64,000 nt of DNA from Amblyomma americanum (Eukaryota > Arthropoda > Arachnida > Ixodida > Ixodidae): the NCBI RefSeq assembly GCF_052857255.1, contig NC_135502.1, positions 151,155,311-151,219,310 of the forward strand, given 5' to 3'. Shown here piece by piece: positions 1-14,412 of the stretch. The position numbers and the translations under genes were made by a program. The notes beneath the pieces were generated by a model. It was not told the origin of the DNA. It ran no database searches and saw only the letters and a program-made list of their open reading frames with translations. The stretch's first letter is position 1; each line of letters opens with the position of its first letter.

Positions 1-739
1 ATTTCGTCTTTTTGGTTCAGATTGTTGGTTTTGTTCCACCTGGCTGCATTGCTCATGAGAACTCCTGGAATACCGATAGCGACCGGAAAACGCTGAACAG
101 ATGTAATACCACGAGTTACGATGCTACATGGAACATCGAGCAACACGGCATGAGCCCCTGTGAGAACAATTCTGGGAGTAACATGGGAGCCGCTCCGACA
201 TCGACGTCAAGCTGCTTAAAACAGAGTCACGCTCTGTACATCTGAACAGGGCATGGTGGCACCGTGAGCGAGATGATGGTGAGGAACTATTTCGTCTTTT
301 TGGTTCAGATTGTTGGCTTTGTTCTACCTGCTGCATCGGTCACGAGAACGCTTGGATTACTAACAGCGACCTGAAAACGCTGAACAGATGTAACACCGAG
401 AGTTACGATGCTACAAGGAACATCGAGCAACACGGCATCAGCCCCTGTAGGAACGGTACACTGCTGTCCATGGCATTCGGAGTAACATGGGAGCCGCTGG
501 GACATCGACATCAAACTGCTTTAAACAGAGTCACGCTCCGTACATCGGAACGGGGCATGGTGGCACCGTGACCGAGATGACGTTTAGGAAATATTTCGTA
601 TTTTTAGTTCAGATTTTTGGTTTTGTTATACCTGGCTGCCTTGCTCATTAGAACGCCTGGATTCCCGACCACGACCTCAAAATGCTGTGCAGCTTTAATA
701 CCGAGAGTTACGATGCTACAATTAACATCGAGCAACGTG

Positions 740-3700
740 GCATCAGCCCCGGCTAGAAGAGTCCACCGCTCTCCACAGCACTCGGAGTAACATGGGAGCC
801 TCTGCGACATCGACGTCAAGCTGCTTTAGACAGAGTCAAGCTCCATTCATCGGAACGGGGCGCGGTGGCCTCATGAACGAGATGACGTTGAGAAACTATT
901 TCGCATTTTTTGGTTGAGATGGTTGGTTTTCTTCTACCTACCTGCATTCCTCACGAGAACGCCAAGATTACCGACAGTAACATGAAAACACTGAACAGAT
1001 GTAATACCGAGAGTTACGATGCTACAAGGAACATCGAGCAACACGGCATCAGCCTCTGTGGGAACAGTTCTAGGAATAACATGGGAGCCGCTGCGACATC
1101 GACATCATACTGCTTTAAAAAGCATCACGCTGCGTTCATCGGGACGGGGAAAATTTTTCACCGTGAGCCAGATGACGTTGAGGAATTATTTCGTCTTTTT
1201 AGTTCAGATTGTTGGTTTTGTTCTACCTGACCGCATTGCTCATGTGAATGCATGGATTACCGACAGCGACCTGAAAACGCTGATCAGATGTAACTCCGAG
1301 AGTAACGATGCTACGAGGAACATCGAACAACACGGCATCAAGCCTTGTGGGAACAGTCCACCGCTGTCCACATACCTCGGAGTAACATGGGAGCCGCTGG
1401 ATAGCGACGCCAAACTGCTATAAACAGAGTCGCGCTCCGTTCATCGGACCGGAAAAAATTTTTCACCGTGAGCGAGATGACGTTCAGCAACTATATCGTC
1501 TTTTTGGTTCAGATTGTTGGTTTTGTTCTTCCTGGCTGCATTGCTCACGAGAACGCCTGCAATACCGACAGCGACCTGAAAACGCTGAACAGAAGTAGTA
1601 CCGAGAGTTATGATGCTACAAGGAACATGGAGCAGCAAGGCATTAGCCCCTGTGGGAAAAGTTCTCGGAGTAACATGGGAGCCGCTGCGGCATCGACGTC
1701 AAACTGCTTAAAACAGAGTCACGCTCTGTACATCTGAACAGGGCATGGTGGCACCGTGAGCGAGATGACGTTGAGCAACTATTTCGTATTTTTGTTTCAG
1801 ATTGTTGGCTTTGTTCTACCTGGCTGCATCGGTCACGAGAACGCCTAGATTACTAACAGCTACCTGAAAACGCTGAACAGATGTAACACCGAGAGTTACG
1901 ATGCTACAAGGAACATCGAGCAACACGGCATAAGCCCCTGTGGGAACGGTACACTGCTGTCCACATCCCTCGGAGTAACATGGGAGCTGCTGCGACATCG
2001 AGGTCAGACTGCTTTAAACAGAGTCACGCTCCGTACACCGGAACGGGGCATGGTTGCACCGTGAGCGAGATGACGATTAGGAACTATTTCGTATTTTTAG
2101 CTCAGAGTGTTCGTTTTGTTAAACCTGGCTGCATTGCTCATGAGAACGCCTTGATTTCCGGCCACGACTTGAAATCACTAAACAGAAGTAACTGCGAGAG
2201 TTACGATGCTAAACGGAAGATCGAGCAACGCGGCATCAGCCCCTGTTGGAACAGTACACCGCTGTCCCCGGCTCTCAGAGGAACATGGCAACCGCTGCGA
2301 CATCGACGTCAAACTGCTTTAAACAGAGTCACGCTCCGTTAATCGAAATGGGGCGTGGTGGCCCCGTGAACGAGATGACGCTGAGGAACTATTTCGTTTT
2401 TTGGTTGAGATTGTTGGTTTTGTTTTACCTTGCTGCATTGCTCACGAGAACGCCTGGATTACCGACAGCGACCTGAAAACGCTTAACAGATGTAACTCCG
2501 AGAGTTACGATGCTACAAAGAACATCGAACAACACGGCATCAAGCCCTGTGGGAACAGTCCACCGCTGTGCACGGCCCTGGGAGTAACATGGGAGCCGCT
2601 GCGACATCGACGCCAAACTGCTTTAAACAGAGTGACGCTCCGTTCATCGGACCGGTGAAAAATTTTCACCGTGAGCGAGATGACGTTCAGCAACTATTTA
2701 GAATTTTAGTTCAGATTGTTGGTTTTCTTATACCTGGCTGCATTGCTCATCTGAACGCCTGGATTACCGATAACGACCTGAAAACGCTGAACAGATGTAA
2801 CTCCAAGAGTTACGATATTACAACCAACATCGAGCAACACGGCATCAGCCCCTGTGGGAACAGTCCACCGCTGTGCACGGCCCTCGGAGATACAAGGGAG
2901 CCGCTGCGACATCGACGTAAAACTGCTTAAAACCGATTCACTCACCGTTCATCGGAACGGGGCATGGTGACACAGTGAGCGAGATGACGTTGAGGAACTA
3001 TTTCGCATTTTAGTTCAGATTGTTGGTTTTGTTATACCTGGCTACATTGCTCATGAGAACGCCTGGATTCCCGACCACGACCTGAAAACACTAAACAGAC
3101 GTAACTCCGAGAGTTACGAAGCTACAAGGAACATCGAACAACGCGGCATCAGCCCACGTGGGAACAGTCCACCGCTGTCCCCGGCCCTCGGAGCAACATG
3201 GGTGCCGCCGCGACATCGACGTCAAACTGCTTTAAAAAGAGTCACGCTGCGTTCATCGGAACGGGGAAAATTTTACACCGTGACCGAGATGACGTTAAAG
3301 AACTATTTCGACTTTTTAGTTCAGATTGCTGGTTTTGTTCTATCTGGCTGCATTGCTCATGTGAACGCCTGGATTACCGATAACGACCTGAAAACGCTGA
3401 ACAGATGTAACTCCCGGAGTTACGATATTACAAGCAACATCGAGCAACAGGGCATAAAGCTCTGTGCTAACAGTCCACCGCTGTCCACGGCCCTCGGAGT
3501 AACATGGGAGCCGCTGCGACATCGACAACAAACTGCTTTAAACAGAGTCACGCTCTGTACATCGGAACGGGGCATGGTGGCACCGTGAGCGAGATGACGT
3601 TGAGGAACAATTTAGACTTTTTGGTTCAGATTGTTGGCTTTGTTCTACCTGGCTGCATCGGTCACGAGAACGCTTGGATTACTAACAGCGACCTGAAAAC

Positions 3701-4671
3701 GCTGAACAGATGTAACACCGAGAGTTACGATGCTACAAGGAACATCGAACAACGCGGCATCAGCCCCTGTGGGAACGGTACACTGCTGTCCACGGCCCTC
3801 GGAGTAACATGGGAGCCGCTGCGACATCGACATCAAACTGCTCTAAACAGAGTCACGCTCCGTCCATCGGAACGGGGCATGGTGACACCGTGACCGAGAT
3901 GACGTTGAGGAACTATTTCGTATTTTTAGTTCAGATTGTTGGTTTTGTTATACCTGGCTGCATTGCTCATTAGAACGCCTGGATTCTCGACCACGACCTG
4001 AAAACACTAAACAGACGTAACTCCGAGATTGACGATGCTACAAGGAACATCGAGCAACACGGCATCAGCCCCTGTGGGAACTGTCCACCGCTGTGCGCGG
4101 CCCTCGAAGTAACATGGGAGCCGCTGCGACATCGACGTCAAACTGCTTTAAACCGATTCACTCACCGTTCATCGGAACGGGGCATTGTGGCACCGTGAGC
4201 GAGATGACGTTGAGGAACTATTTCCTCTTTTTGGTTCAGATTGTTGGTTTTGTTCTACCTTGCTGCATTGCTCACGAGAACGCCTGGATTACCGACAGCG
4301 ACCTGAAAACGCTGAACAGAAGTAACTCCGAGAGTTACGTTGCTACAAGGAACATCGAGCAACACGGCATTATCCCCTGTGGGAATGGTACAATGCTGTC
4401 CACGACCCACGGAGTAACATGGGAGCCGCTGCGACATCGACGTCAAACTGCTTTAAACCGAGTCACTCACAGTTCATCGGAACGGGACATGGTGGCACCG
4501 TGAGAGAGATGACGTTGAGGAACAATTTCGTCTTTTTAGTTTAGATTGTTGGTTCTGTTCTATCTGGCTTCATTACTCTTGTGAATGCCTGGATTACCGA
4601 CAGCGACCTCAAACCGCTGTACAGCTTTAATACCGAGAGTTACGATGCTAGAAGGAACATCGAGCAACGTG
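740..4671 (+). repeat. 3,932-bp higher-order repeat, copy 1
   Basis: A block of about 13 monomers is followed immediately by a near-identical block displaced by 3,932 bp. Matching landmarks are 910/4842, 1468/5400, 1980/5912, 2568/6500, 3504/7436 and 4093/8025. The edges are approximate, because similarity fades within homologous monomers. Just left of about 740 the two copies differ more (for example ATTAACATCG against AGGAACATCG). A few point differences separate the copies, such as CAAGGC/CACGGC near 1636/5568. Confidence 0.85.
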
Positions 4672-7600
4672 GCATCAGCCCCAGTGAGAAGAGTCCACCG
4701 CTCTCCACAGCACTCGGAGTAACATGGGAGCCTCTGCGACATCGACGTCAAGCTGCTTTAGACAGAGTCAAGCTCCATTCATCGGAACGGGGCGCGGTGG
4801 CCTCATGAACGAGATGACGTTGAGAAACTATTTCGTTTTTTTTGGTTGAGATGGTTGGTTTTCTTCCACCTACCTGCATTCCTCACGAGAACGCCAAGAT
4901 TACCGACAGTAACATGAAAACACTGAACAGATGTAATACCGAGAGTTACGATGCTACAAGGAACATCGAGCAACACGGCATCAGCCTCTGTGGGAACAGT
5001 TCTAGGAATAACATGGGAGCCGCTGCGACATCGACATCATACTGCTTTAAAAAGCATCACGCTGCGTTCATCGGGACGGGGAAAATTTTTCACCGTGAGC
5101 CAGATGACGTTGAGGAATTATTTCGTCTTTTTAGTTCAGATTGTTGGTTTTGTTCTACCTGACCGCATTGCTCATGTGAATGCATGGATTACCGACAGCG
5201 ACCTGAAAACGCTGATCAGATGTAACTCCGAGAGTAACGATGCTACGAGGAACATCGAACAACACGGCATCAAGCCTTGTGGGAACAGTCCACCGCTGTC
5301 CACATACCTCGGAGTAACATGGGAGCCGCTGGATAGCGACGCCAAACTGCTATAAACAGAGTCGCGCTCCGTTCATCGGACCGGAAAAAATTTTTCACCG
5401 TGAGCGAGATGACGTTCAGCAACTATATCGTCTTTTTGGTTCAGATTGTTGGTTTTGTTCTTCCTGGCTGCACTGCTCACGAGAACGCCTGCAATACCGA
5501 CAGCGACCTGAAAACGCTGAACAGAAGTAGTACCGAGAGTTATGATGCTACAAGGAACATGGAGCAGCACGGCATTAGCCCCTGTGGGAAAAGTTCTCGG
5601 AGTAACATGGGAGCCGCTGCGGCATCGACGTCAAACTGCTTAAAACAGAGTCACGCTCTGTACATCTGAACAGGGCATGGTGGCACCATGAGCGAGATGA
5701 CGTTGAGCAACTATTTCGTATTTTTGTTTCAGATTGTTGGCTTTGTTCTACCTGGCTGCATCGGTCACGAGAACGCCTAGATTACTAACAGCTACCTGAA
5801 AACGCTGAACCGATGTAACACCGAGAGTTACGATGCTACAAGGAACATCGAGCAACACGGCATAAGCCCCTGTGGGAACGGTACACTGCTGTCCACATCC
5901 CTCGGAGTAACATGGGAGCCGCTGCGACATCGAGGTCAGACTGCTTTAAACAGAGTCACGCTCCGTACACCGGAACGGGGCATGGTTGCACCGTGAGCGA
6001 GATGACGATTAGGAACTATTTCGTATTTTTAGCTCAGAGTGTTCGTTTTGTTAAACCTGGCTGCATTGCTCATGAGAACGCCTTGATTTCCGGCCACGAC
6101 TTGAAATCACTAAACAGAAGTAACTGCGAGAGTTACGATGCTAAACGGAAGATCGAGCAACGCGGCATCAGCCCCTGTTGGAACAGTACACCGCTGTCCC
6201 CGGCTCTCAGAGGAACATGGCAACCGCTGCGACATCGACGTCAAACTGCTTTAAACAGAGTCACGCTCCGTTAATCGAAATGGGGCGTGGTGGCCCCGTG
6301 AACGAGATGACGCTGAGGAACTATTTCGTTTTTTGGTTGAGATTGTTGGTTTTGTTTTACCTTGCTGCATTGCTCACGAGAACGCCTGGATTACCGACAG
6401 CGACCTGAAAACGCTGAACAGATGTAACTCCGAGAGTTACGATGCTACAAAGAACATCGAACAACACGGCATCAAGCCCTGTGGGAACAGTCCACCGCTG
6501 TGCACGGCCCTGGGAGTAACATGGGAGCCGCTGCGACATCGACGCCAAACTGCTTTAAACAGAGTGACGCTCCGTTCATCGGACCGGTGAAAAATTTTCA
6601 CCGTGAGCGAGATGACGTTCAGCAACTATTTAGAATTTTAGTTCAGATTGTTGGTTTTCTTATACCTGGCTGCATTGCTCATCTGAACGCCTGGATTACC
6701 GATAACGACCTGAAAACGCTGAACAGATGTAACTCCAAGAGTTACGATATTACAACCAACATCGAGCAACACGGCATCAGCCCCTGTGGGAACAGTCCAC
6801 CGCTGTGCACGGCCCTCGGAGATACAAGGGAGCCGCTGCGACATCGACGTAAAACTGCTTAAAACCGATTCACTCACCGTTCATCGGAACGGGGCATGGT
6901 GACACAGTGAGCGAGATGACGTTGAGGAACTATTTCGCATTTTAGTTCAGATTGTTGGTTTTGTTATACCTGGCTACATTGCTCATGAGAACGCCTGGAT
7001 TCCCGACCACGACCTGAAAACACTAAACAGACGTAACTCCGAGAGTTACGAAGCTACAAGGAACATCGAACAACGCGGCATCAGCCCATGTGGGAACAGT
7101 CCACCGCTGTCCCCGGCCCTCGGAGCAACATGGGTGCCGCCGCGACATCGACGTCAAACTGCTTTAAAAAGAGTCACGCTGCGTTCAACGGAACGGGGAA
7201 AATTTTACACCGTGACCGAGATGACGTTAAAGAACTATTTCGACTTTTTAGTTCAGATTGCTGGTTTTGTTCTATCTGGCTGCATTGCTCATGTGAACGC
7301 CTGGATTACCGATAACGACCTGAAAACGCTGAACAGATGTAACTCCCAGAGTTACGATATTACAAGCAACATCGAGCAACAGGGCATAAAGCTCTGTGCT
7401 AACAGTCCACCGCTGTCCACGGCCCTCGGAGTAACATGGGAGCCGCTGCGACATCGACAACAAACTGCTTTAAACAGAGTCACGCTCTGTACATCGGAAC
7501 GGGGCATGGTGGCACCGTGAGCGAGATGACGTTGAGGAACAATTTAGACTTTTTGGTTCAGATTGTTGGCTTTGTTCTACCTGGCTGCATCGGTCACGAG

Positions 7601-8603
7601 AACGCTTGGATTACTAACAGCGACCTGAAAACGCTGAACAGATGTAACACCGAGAGTTACGATGCTACAAGGAACATCGAACAACGCGGCATCAGCCCCT
7701 GTGGGAACGGTACACTGCTGTCCACGGCCCTCGGAGTAACATGGGAGCCGCTGCGACATCGACATCAAACTGCTCTAAACAGAGTCACGCTCCGTCCATC
7801 GGAACGGGGCATGGTGACACCGTGACCGAGATGACGTTGAGGAACTATTTCGTATTTTTAGTTCAGATTGTTGGTTTTGTTATACCTGGCTGCATTGCTC
7901 ATTAGAACGCCTGGATTCTCGACCACGACCTGAAAACACTAAACAGACGTAGCTCCGAGATTGACGATGCTACAAGGAACATCGAGCAACACGGCATCAG
8001 CCCCTGTGGGAACTGTCCACCGCTGTGCGCGGCCCTCGAAGTAACATGGGAGCCGCTGCGACATCGACGTCAAACTGCTTTAAACCGATTCACTCACCGT
8101 TCATCGGAAAGGGGCATTGTGGCACCGTGAGCGAGATGACGTTGAGGAACTATTTCCTCTTTTTGGTTCAGATTGTTGGTTTTGTTCTACCTTGCTGCAT
8201 TGCTCACGAGAACGCCTGGATTACCGACAGCGACCTGAAAACGCTGAACAGAAGTAACTCCGAGAGTTACGTTGCTACAAGGAACATCGAGCAACACGGC
8301 ATTATCCCCTGTGGGAATGGTACAATGCTGTCCACGACCCACGGAGTAACATGGGAGCCGCTGCGACATCGACGTCAAACTGCTTTAAACCGAGTCACTC
8401 ACAGTTCATCGGAACGGGACATGGTGGCACCGTGAGAGAGATGACGTTGAGGAACAATTTCGTCTTTTTAGTTTAGATTGTTGGTTCTGTTCTATCTGGC
8501 TTCATTACTCTTGTGAATGCCTGGATTACCGACAGCGACCTCAAACCGCTGTACAGCTTTAATACCGAGAGTTACGATGCTAGAAGGAACATCGAGCAAC
8601 GTG
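4672..8603 (+). repeat. 3,932-bp higher-order repeat, copy 2
   Basis: This is the second tandem copy of the ~13-monomer block starting near 740. It ends near 8.6 kb, where the next monomers (GGAATAACATGGGAGCC, then TTCTTCTACCTACCTGC) are a more diverged version of the block start. That suggests an older partial third unit. It retains the same monomer order and the same private variants as copy 1, for example GTTAAACCTGG at about 6050 and 2120, so the pair reflects one recent unequal exchange rather than independent homogenisation. Confidence 0.83.
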
Positions 8604-9764
8604 GCATCAGCCCCAGTGAGAAGAGTCCACCGCTCTCCACAGCACTAGGAATAACATGGGAGCCGCTAAGATATCGACGTCAAGCTGCTTTAGACAGAGT
8701 CAAGCTCCGTTCATCGGAACGGGGCGTGGTGGCCTCATGAACGAGATGACGTTGAGAAACTATTTCGTTTTTTTGGTTGAGATTGTTGGTTTTCTTCTAC
8801 CTACCTGCATTGCTCACGATAACGCCAAGATTACCGACAGTAACATGAAAACACTGAACAGATGTAATACCGAGAGTTACGATGCTACAAGGAACATCGA
8901 GCAACACGGCATCAGCCTCTGTGGGAACAGTTCTCGGAGTAACATGGGAGCCGCTGCGACATCGACATCATACTGCTTTAAAAGCATCACGCTGCGTTCA
9001 TCGGAACGGGGAAAATTTTTCACCGTGAGCGAGATGACGTTGAGGAATTATTTCGTCTTTTTAGTTCAGGTTGTTGGTTTTGTTCTACCTGGCCGCATTG
9101 CTCATGTGAATGCATGGATTACCGACAGCGACCTGAAAACGCTGATCAGATTGAACTCCGAGACTTACGATATTACAAGCAACATCGAGCAACACGACAT
9201 CAAGCCCTGTGCGAAGAGTCCACCGCTGTCCACTGCCCTCGGAGTAAGATGGGAGCCGCTGCGACATCGACGCCAAACTGCTTTAAACAGATTCACGCTC
9301 CGTTCATCTGAACAGTGCATGGTGGCACCGTGAACGAGATGACGTTGAGGAACTATTTCGTCTTTTTGGTTCAGATTGTTGGCTCTGTTCTACCTGGCTG
9401 CATCGGTCGCGAGAACACCTGGATTACTGACAGCGACCTGAAAATGCTGAACAGATGTAATACCGAGAGTTATGATGCTACAAGGAACATCGAACAACAC
9501 GGCATGAGCCCCTGTGGGAACAGTTCTCGGAGTAACATAGGAGCCGTGGCGACATCGACGTCAAACTGTGTAAAACAGAGTCACTCTCTGTACATTTGAA
9601 CAGGGCATAGTGGAACCGTGAGCGAGATGACGTTGAGGAACTATTTCGTCTTTTCAGTTCAGATTGTTGGTTTTGTTCCACCTGGCTGCATTGCTCATGA
9701 GAAGGCCTGGATTACCGACACCGAACTGAAGCGCTGAAGAGATGTAATACCGAGAGTTACGATG

Positions 9765-11120
9765 CTACAAGGAACATCGAGCAACATGGCATGAGCCCCT
9801 ATTTGAACAGTTCTCGGAGTAACATGGGAGCCGGTGCGACATCGACGTAAAACTGCTTAAAACAGAGTCGCGCTCTGTACATCTGAATAGGGCATGGTGG
9901 CACCGTGAGCGAGATGACGTTGAGGAACTATTTCGTCTTTTTGGTTCAGATTGTTTGCTTTGTTCTACCTGGCTGCATTGCTCATGAGAACGCCTGGATT
10001 CCCGACCACGACCTGAAGACACTGAACGGACGTAACTCCGAGAGTTACGATGCTACAAGGAATATCGAGAAACGCGGCATCTGCCCCTGTGGGAACAGTA
10101 CACCGCTGTCCCCGGCCGTCGTAGTAACATGGGAGCCGCTGCAACATCGACGTCAAACTGCTTTAAACCGAGTCACTCACCGTTCATCGGAACGGGGCTT
10201 GGTGGCACCATGAGCGAGATGACGTTGAGGAACTATTTCGTCTTTTTGGTTCAGATTGTTGGTTTTGTTCTACCTGGCTGTTTTGCTCATGAGAACGCCT
10301 GGATTACCGACAGCGACCTGAAAACGCTGAACAGATGTAACTCCGAAAGTTACGATGCTACAAGGAACATCTAGAAACGGGGCATCTGCCCCCGTGGGAA
10401 CAGTACACCGCTGTCTCCGGCCGTCGGAGTAACATGGGAGCCGCTGCGACATCGACGTCAAACTGCTTTAAACCGAGTCACTCACCGTTCATCGGAACGG
10501 GGCATGGTGGCACCGTGAGCCAGATGACGTTGAGGAACTATTTCGTCTTTTCAGTTCAGATTCTTGGTTTTGTTCCACCTGGCTGCATTGCTCATGAGAA
10601 GGCCTGGATTACCGACACCGACCTGAAACGCTGAACAGATGTAATACCGAGAGTTACGATGCTACAAGGAACATCGAGCAACATGGCATGAGCCCCTATT
10701 TGAACACTTCTCGGAGTAACATGGGAGCCGCTGCGACATCGACGTAAAACTGCTTAAAACAGAGTCACGCTCTGTACTTCTGAATAGGGCATGGTGGCAC
10801 TATGAGCGAGATGACGTTGAGGAACTATTTCGTCTTTTTGGTTCAGATTATTGGCTTTGTTCTTCCTGGCTGCATTGCTCATGAGAGCCCCTGGATTCCC
10901 GACCACGACCTGAAAACACTAAACAGACGTAACTCCGAGAGTTACGATGCTACAAAGAACATCGAGCAACACGGCATCAGCCCCTGTGGGAACAGTTCTC
11001 GTAGTATCATGGGAGCCGCTCCGACATCGACATCAAACTGCTTTAAAAAGCATCACGCTGCGTTTAACGGAACGGGGAAAACTTTTCACCGTGAGCGAGA
11101 TGACTTTCAGCAACTATTTC
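9765..11120 (+). repeat. Duplicated monomer block, copy 1 (offset 8,074 bp)
   Basis: This block of about 4.5 monomers recurs at 17,839-19,195 with a constant offset of 8,074 bp (9905/17979, 10129/18203, 10434/18508, 10802/18876). It includes the private variants GGCTGTTTTGC and AACATCTAGAAACGGGG. Related but more diverged blocks lie near 12.2-12.6 kb and 20.2-21.5 kb. Confidence 0.8.
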
Positions 11121-14100
11121 GTCTTTTTGGTTCAGATTGTTGGTTTTGTTCTACCTGGCTGCATCGGTCACGAGATCGCTTGGGTTACTGACAGTGACCT
11201 GAAAACGCTGAAGCGATGTAATACCGAGATTTACGATGCTACAAGGAACATCGCGCAACAAGGCATTAGCCCCTGTGGGAATGGTACACTGCTGTCTACG
11301 ACCCTCGGAGTATCATGGGAGCCGCTGCGACATCGACGTCAAACTGCCTTAAACAGACTCACGCTCCGTTCATCTGAACAGGGCATGGTGGCATCGTGAG
11401 CGAGATGACGTTGAGGAACTATTTCGTCTTTTTGGTTCAGATTGTTGGTTTTGTTCTACCTTGCTGCATTGCTCACGAGAACGCCTGGATTACCGACAGC
11501 GACCTGAAAACGCTGAACAGAAGTAACTCCGAGAGTTACGTTGCTACAAGGAACATCGAGCAACACGGCATCAGCCCCTGTGGGAACGGTACACTGCTGT
11601 CCCCGGCCCTCGGAGCAGCATGGGAGCCGCTGCGACATCGACGTCAAACTGCTTTAAACAGAGTCACGCTCTATTCATCGGAACGTTGCATGGCGGCGCC
11701 TTGAGCGCGATGACGTTGAGGAACTATTTCGTCTTTTTGGTTCAGATTGTTGGTTTTGTTCTACCTGGCTGTATTGCTCATGAGAAGGCCTGGGTTACCG
11801 ACACCGACCTGAAAACACTAAACAGACGTAACTCCGAGAGTTACGATGCTACAAGGAACATCGAGAAACGCGGCACCTGCCCCTGTGGGAACAGTACACC
11901 GCTGTCCCCGGCCGTCGGAGTAACATGGGAGCCGCTGCGACATCGACGGCAAACTGCTTTAAACCGAGTCACTCACCGTTCACCGGAACGGGGCACGGTG
12001 GCACCGTGAGTCAGATGACGTTGAGGAACTATTTCGTCTTTTCAGTTCATATTGTTGGTTTTGTTCCACCTGGCTGCATTGCTCATAATAAGGCCTGGAT
12101 TACCGACACCGACCTGAAGCGCTGAACAGATGTGATACCGAGAGTTACGATGCTACAAGGAACATCGAGCAACAAGGCATGAGCCCCTATTTGAACAGTT
12201 CTCGGAGTAACATGGGAGCCGCTGCGACATCGACGTAAAACTGCTTAAAACAGAGTCACGCTCTGTACATCTGAATAGGCATGGTGGCACCGTGAGCGAG
12301 ATGACGTTGAGGAACTATTTCGTCTTTTTGGTTCAGATTGTTTGCTTTGTTCTACCTGGCTGCTTTGCTCAAGAGAACGCCTGGATTCCCGACCACGACA
12401 TGAAGACACTAAACAGACGTAACTCCGAGAGTTACGATGATACAAGGAACATCGAGAAACGCTGCATCTGCCCCTGTGGGAACAGTACACCGCTGTCCCC
12501 GGCTGACGTAGTAACAGGGGAGCCGCTGCAACATCGACGTCAAACTGCTTTAAACCGAGTCACTCACCGTTCATCGGAACGGGGCTTGGTGGCACCATGA
12601 GCGAGATGACGTTGATCAACTATTTCGTCTTTTTGGTTCAGATTGTTGGTTTTGTTCTACCTTGCTGCATTGCTCACGAGAACGCCTGGATTACCGACAG
12701 CGACCTGAAAACGCTGAACAGATGTAATACCGAGAGTTACGATGCTACAAGGAACATCGAGAAACATGGCATTAGCCCCTGTGGGAACAGTTCTCGGAGT
12801 AACATGGGAGCCGCTGCGACATCGACATCAAACTGCTTTAAATAGCATCACGCTGCATTTATTGGAACAGGGAAATTTTTTCACCGTGCGCGAGATGACT
12901 TTCAGCAACTATTTCGTTTTTTGGTTCAGATTGTTGGTTTTCTTCTACCTTGCTGCATTGCTCACGAGAACGCCTGGATTACCGACAGCGACCTGAAAAC
13001 GCTGAACAGAAGTAACTCCGAGAGTTACGTTGCTACAAGGAACATAGAGCAACACGGCATTATCCCCTGTGGGAATGGTACAATGCTGTCCACGACCCAC
13101 GGAGTAACATGGGAGCCGCTGCGACATCGACGTCAAACTGCTTTAAACCGAGTCACTCACAGTTCATCGGAACGGGACATGGTGGCACCGTGAGAGAGAT
13201 GACGTAGAGGAACAATTTCGTATTTTTAGTTTAGATTGTTGGTTCTGTTCTATCTGGCTTCATTACTCTTGTGAATGCCTGGATTACCGACAGCGACCTC
13301 AAAACGCTGTACAGCTTTAATACCGAGAGTTAGGTTGCTAGAAGGAAGATCGAGCAACGTGGCATCAGCCCCAGTGAGAAGAGTCCACCGCTCTCCACAG
13401 CACTAGGAATAACATGGGAGACGCTGCGATATCGACGTCAAGCTGCTTTAAACATAGTCACGCTCCGTTCATCAGAACGGGGCGTGGTGGCCCCGTGAAC
13501 GAGATGACGTTGAGGAACTATTTCGTTTTTTTGGTTGAGATTGTTGGTTTTTTTCTACCTACCTGCATTGCTCACGAGAACGCCAAGATTACCGACAGCG
13601 ACATGAAAACACTGAACAGATGTAATACCGAGAGTTACGATGCTACAAGGAACATCGAGCAACACGGCATCAGCCTCTGTGGGAACAGTTCTCGCAGTAA
13701 CATGGGGGCCGCTGCGACATCGAAATCAAACTGCTTTAAAAAGCGTCACGCTGCGTTCATCGGAACAGAGCATGGTGCACCGTGAGCGAGATGATGTTGA
13801 GGAACAATTTCGTCTTTTTGGTTCAGATTGTTGGCTTTGTTCTACCTGGCTGCATCGGTCACGAGAACGCTTGGATTACTAACAGAGACCTGAAAACGCT
13901 GAACAGATGTAACACCGAGAGTTACGATGCTACAAAGAGCATCGAGGAACACGGCATCAGCCCCTGTGGGAACGGTACACTGCTGTCCATGGCCCTCGGA
14001 GTAACATGGGAGCCGCTGCGACATCGACATCAAACTGCTTTAGAGTCCCGCTCTATAAATCGGAACGGGGCATGGTGGCACCGTGACCGAGATGACGTTG

Positions 14101-14412
14101 AGGAACAATTTCGTATTTTTAGTTCAGATTGTTGTTTTTGCTATACCTGGCTGCATTGCTTATTAGAACGCCTGGATTCCCGACCACGACCTGAAAACAC
14201 TAAACAGACGTAACTCCGAGAGTTACGATGCTACAAGGAACATCGAGCGACACGGCATCAGCCCCTGTGGGAATGGTACACTGCTGTCCACGTCCCTCGG
14301 AGTAACATGGGAGCCGCTGCGTCATCGACGTCAAACTGCTTTAAACCGAGTCTCTCACCGTTCATCGGAACGGGGCATTGTGGCACCGTGAGCGAGATTA
14401 CGTTGAGGAACT

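Noticed and set aside
1456..1638. Recurrent ~63-codon minus-strand frames, one per monomer across the window
   Set aside because: They are the antisense of the same conserved monomer segment. They appear and vanish with single substitutions and have no independent support.
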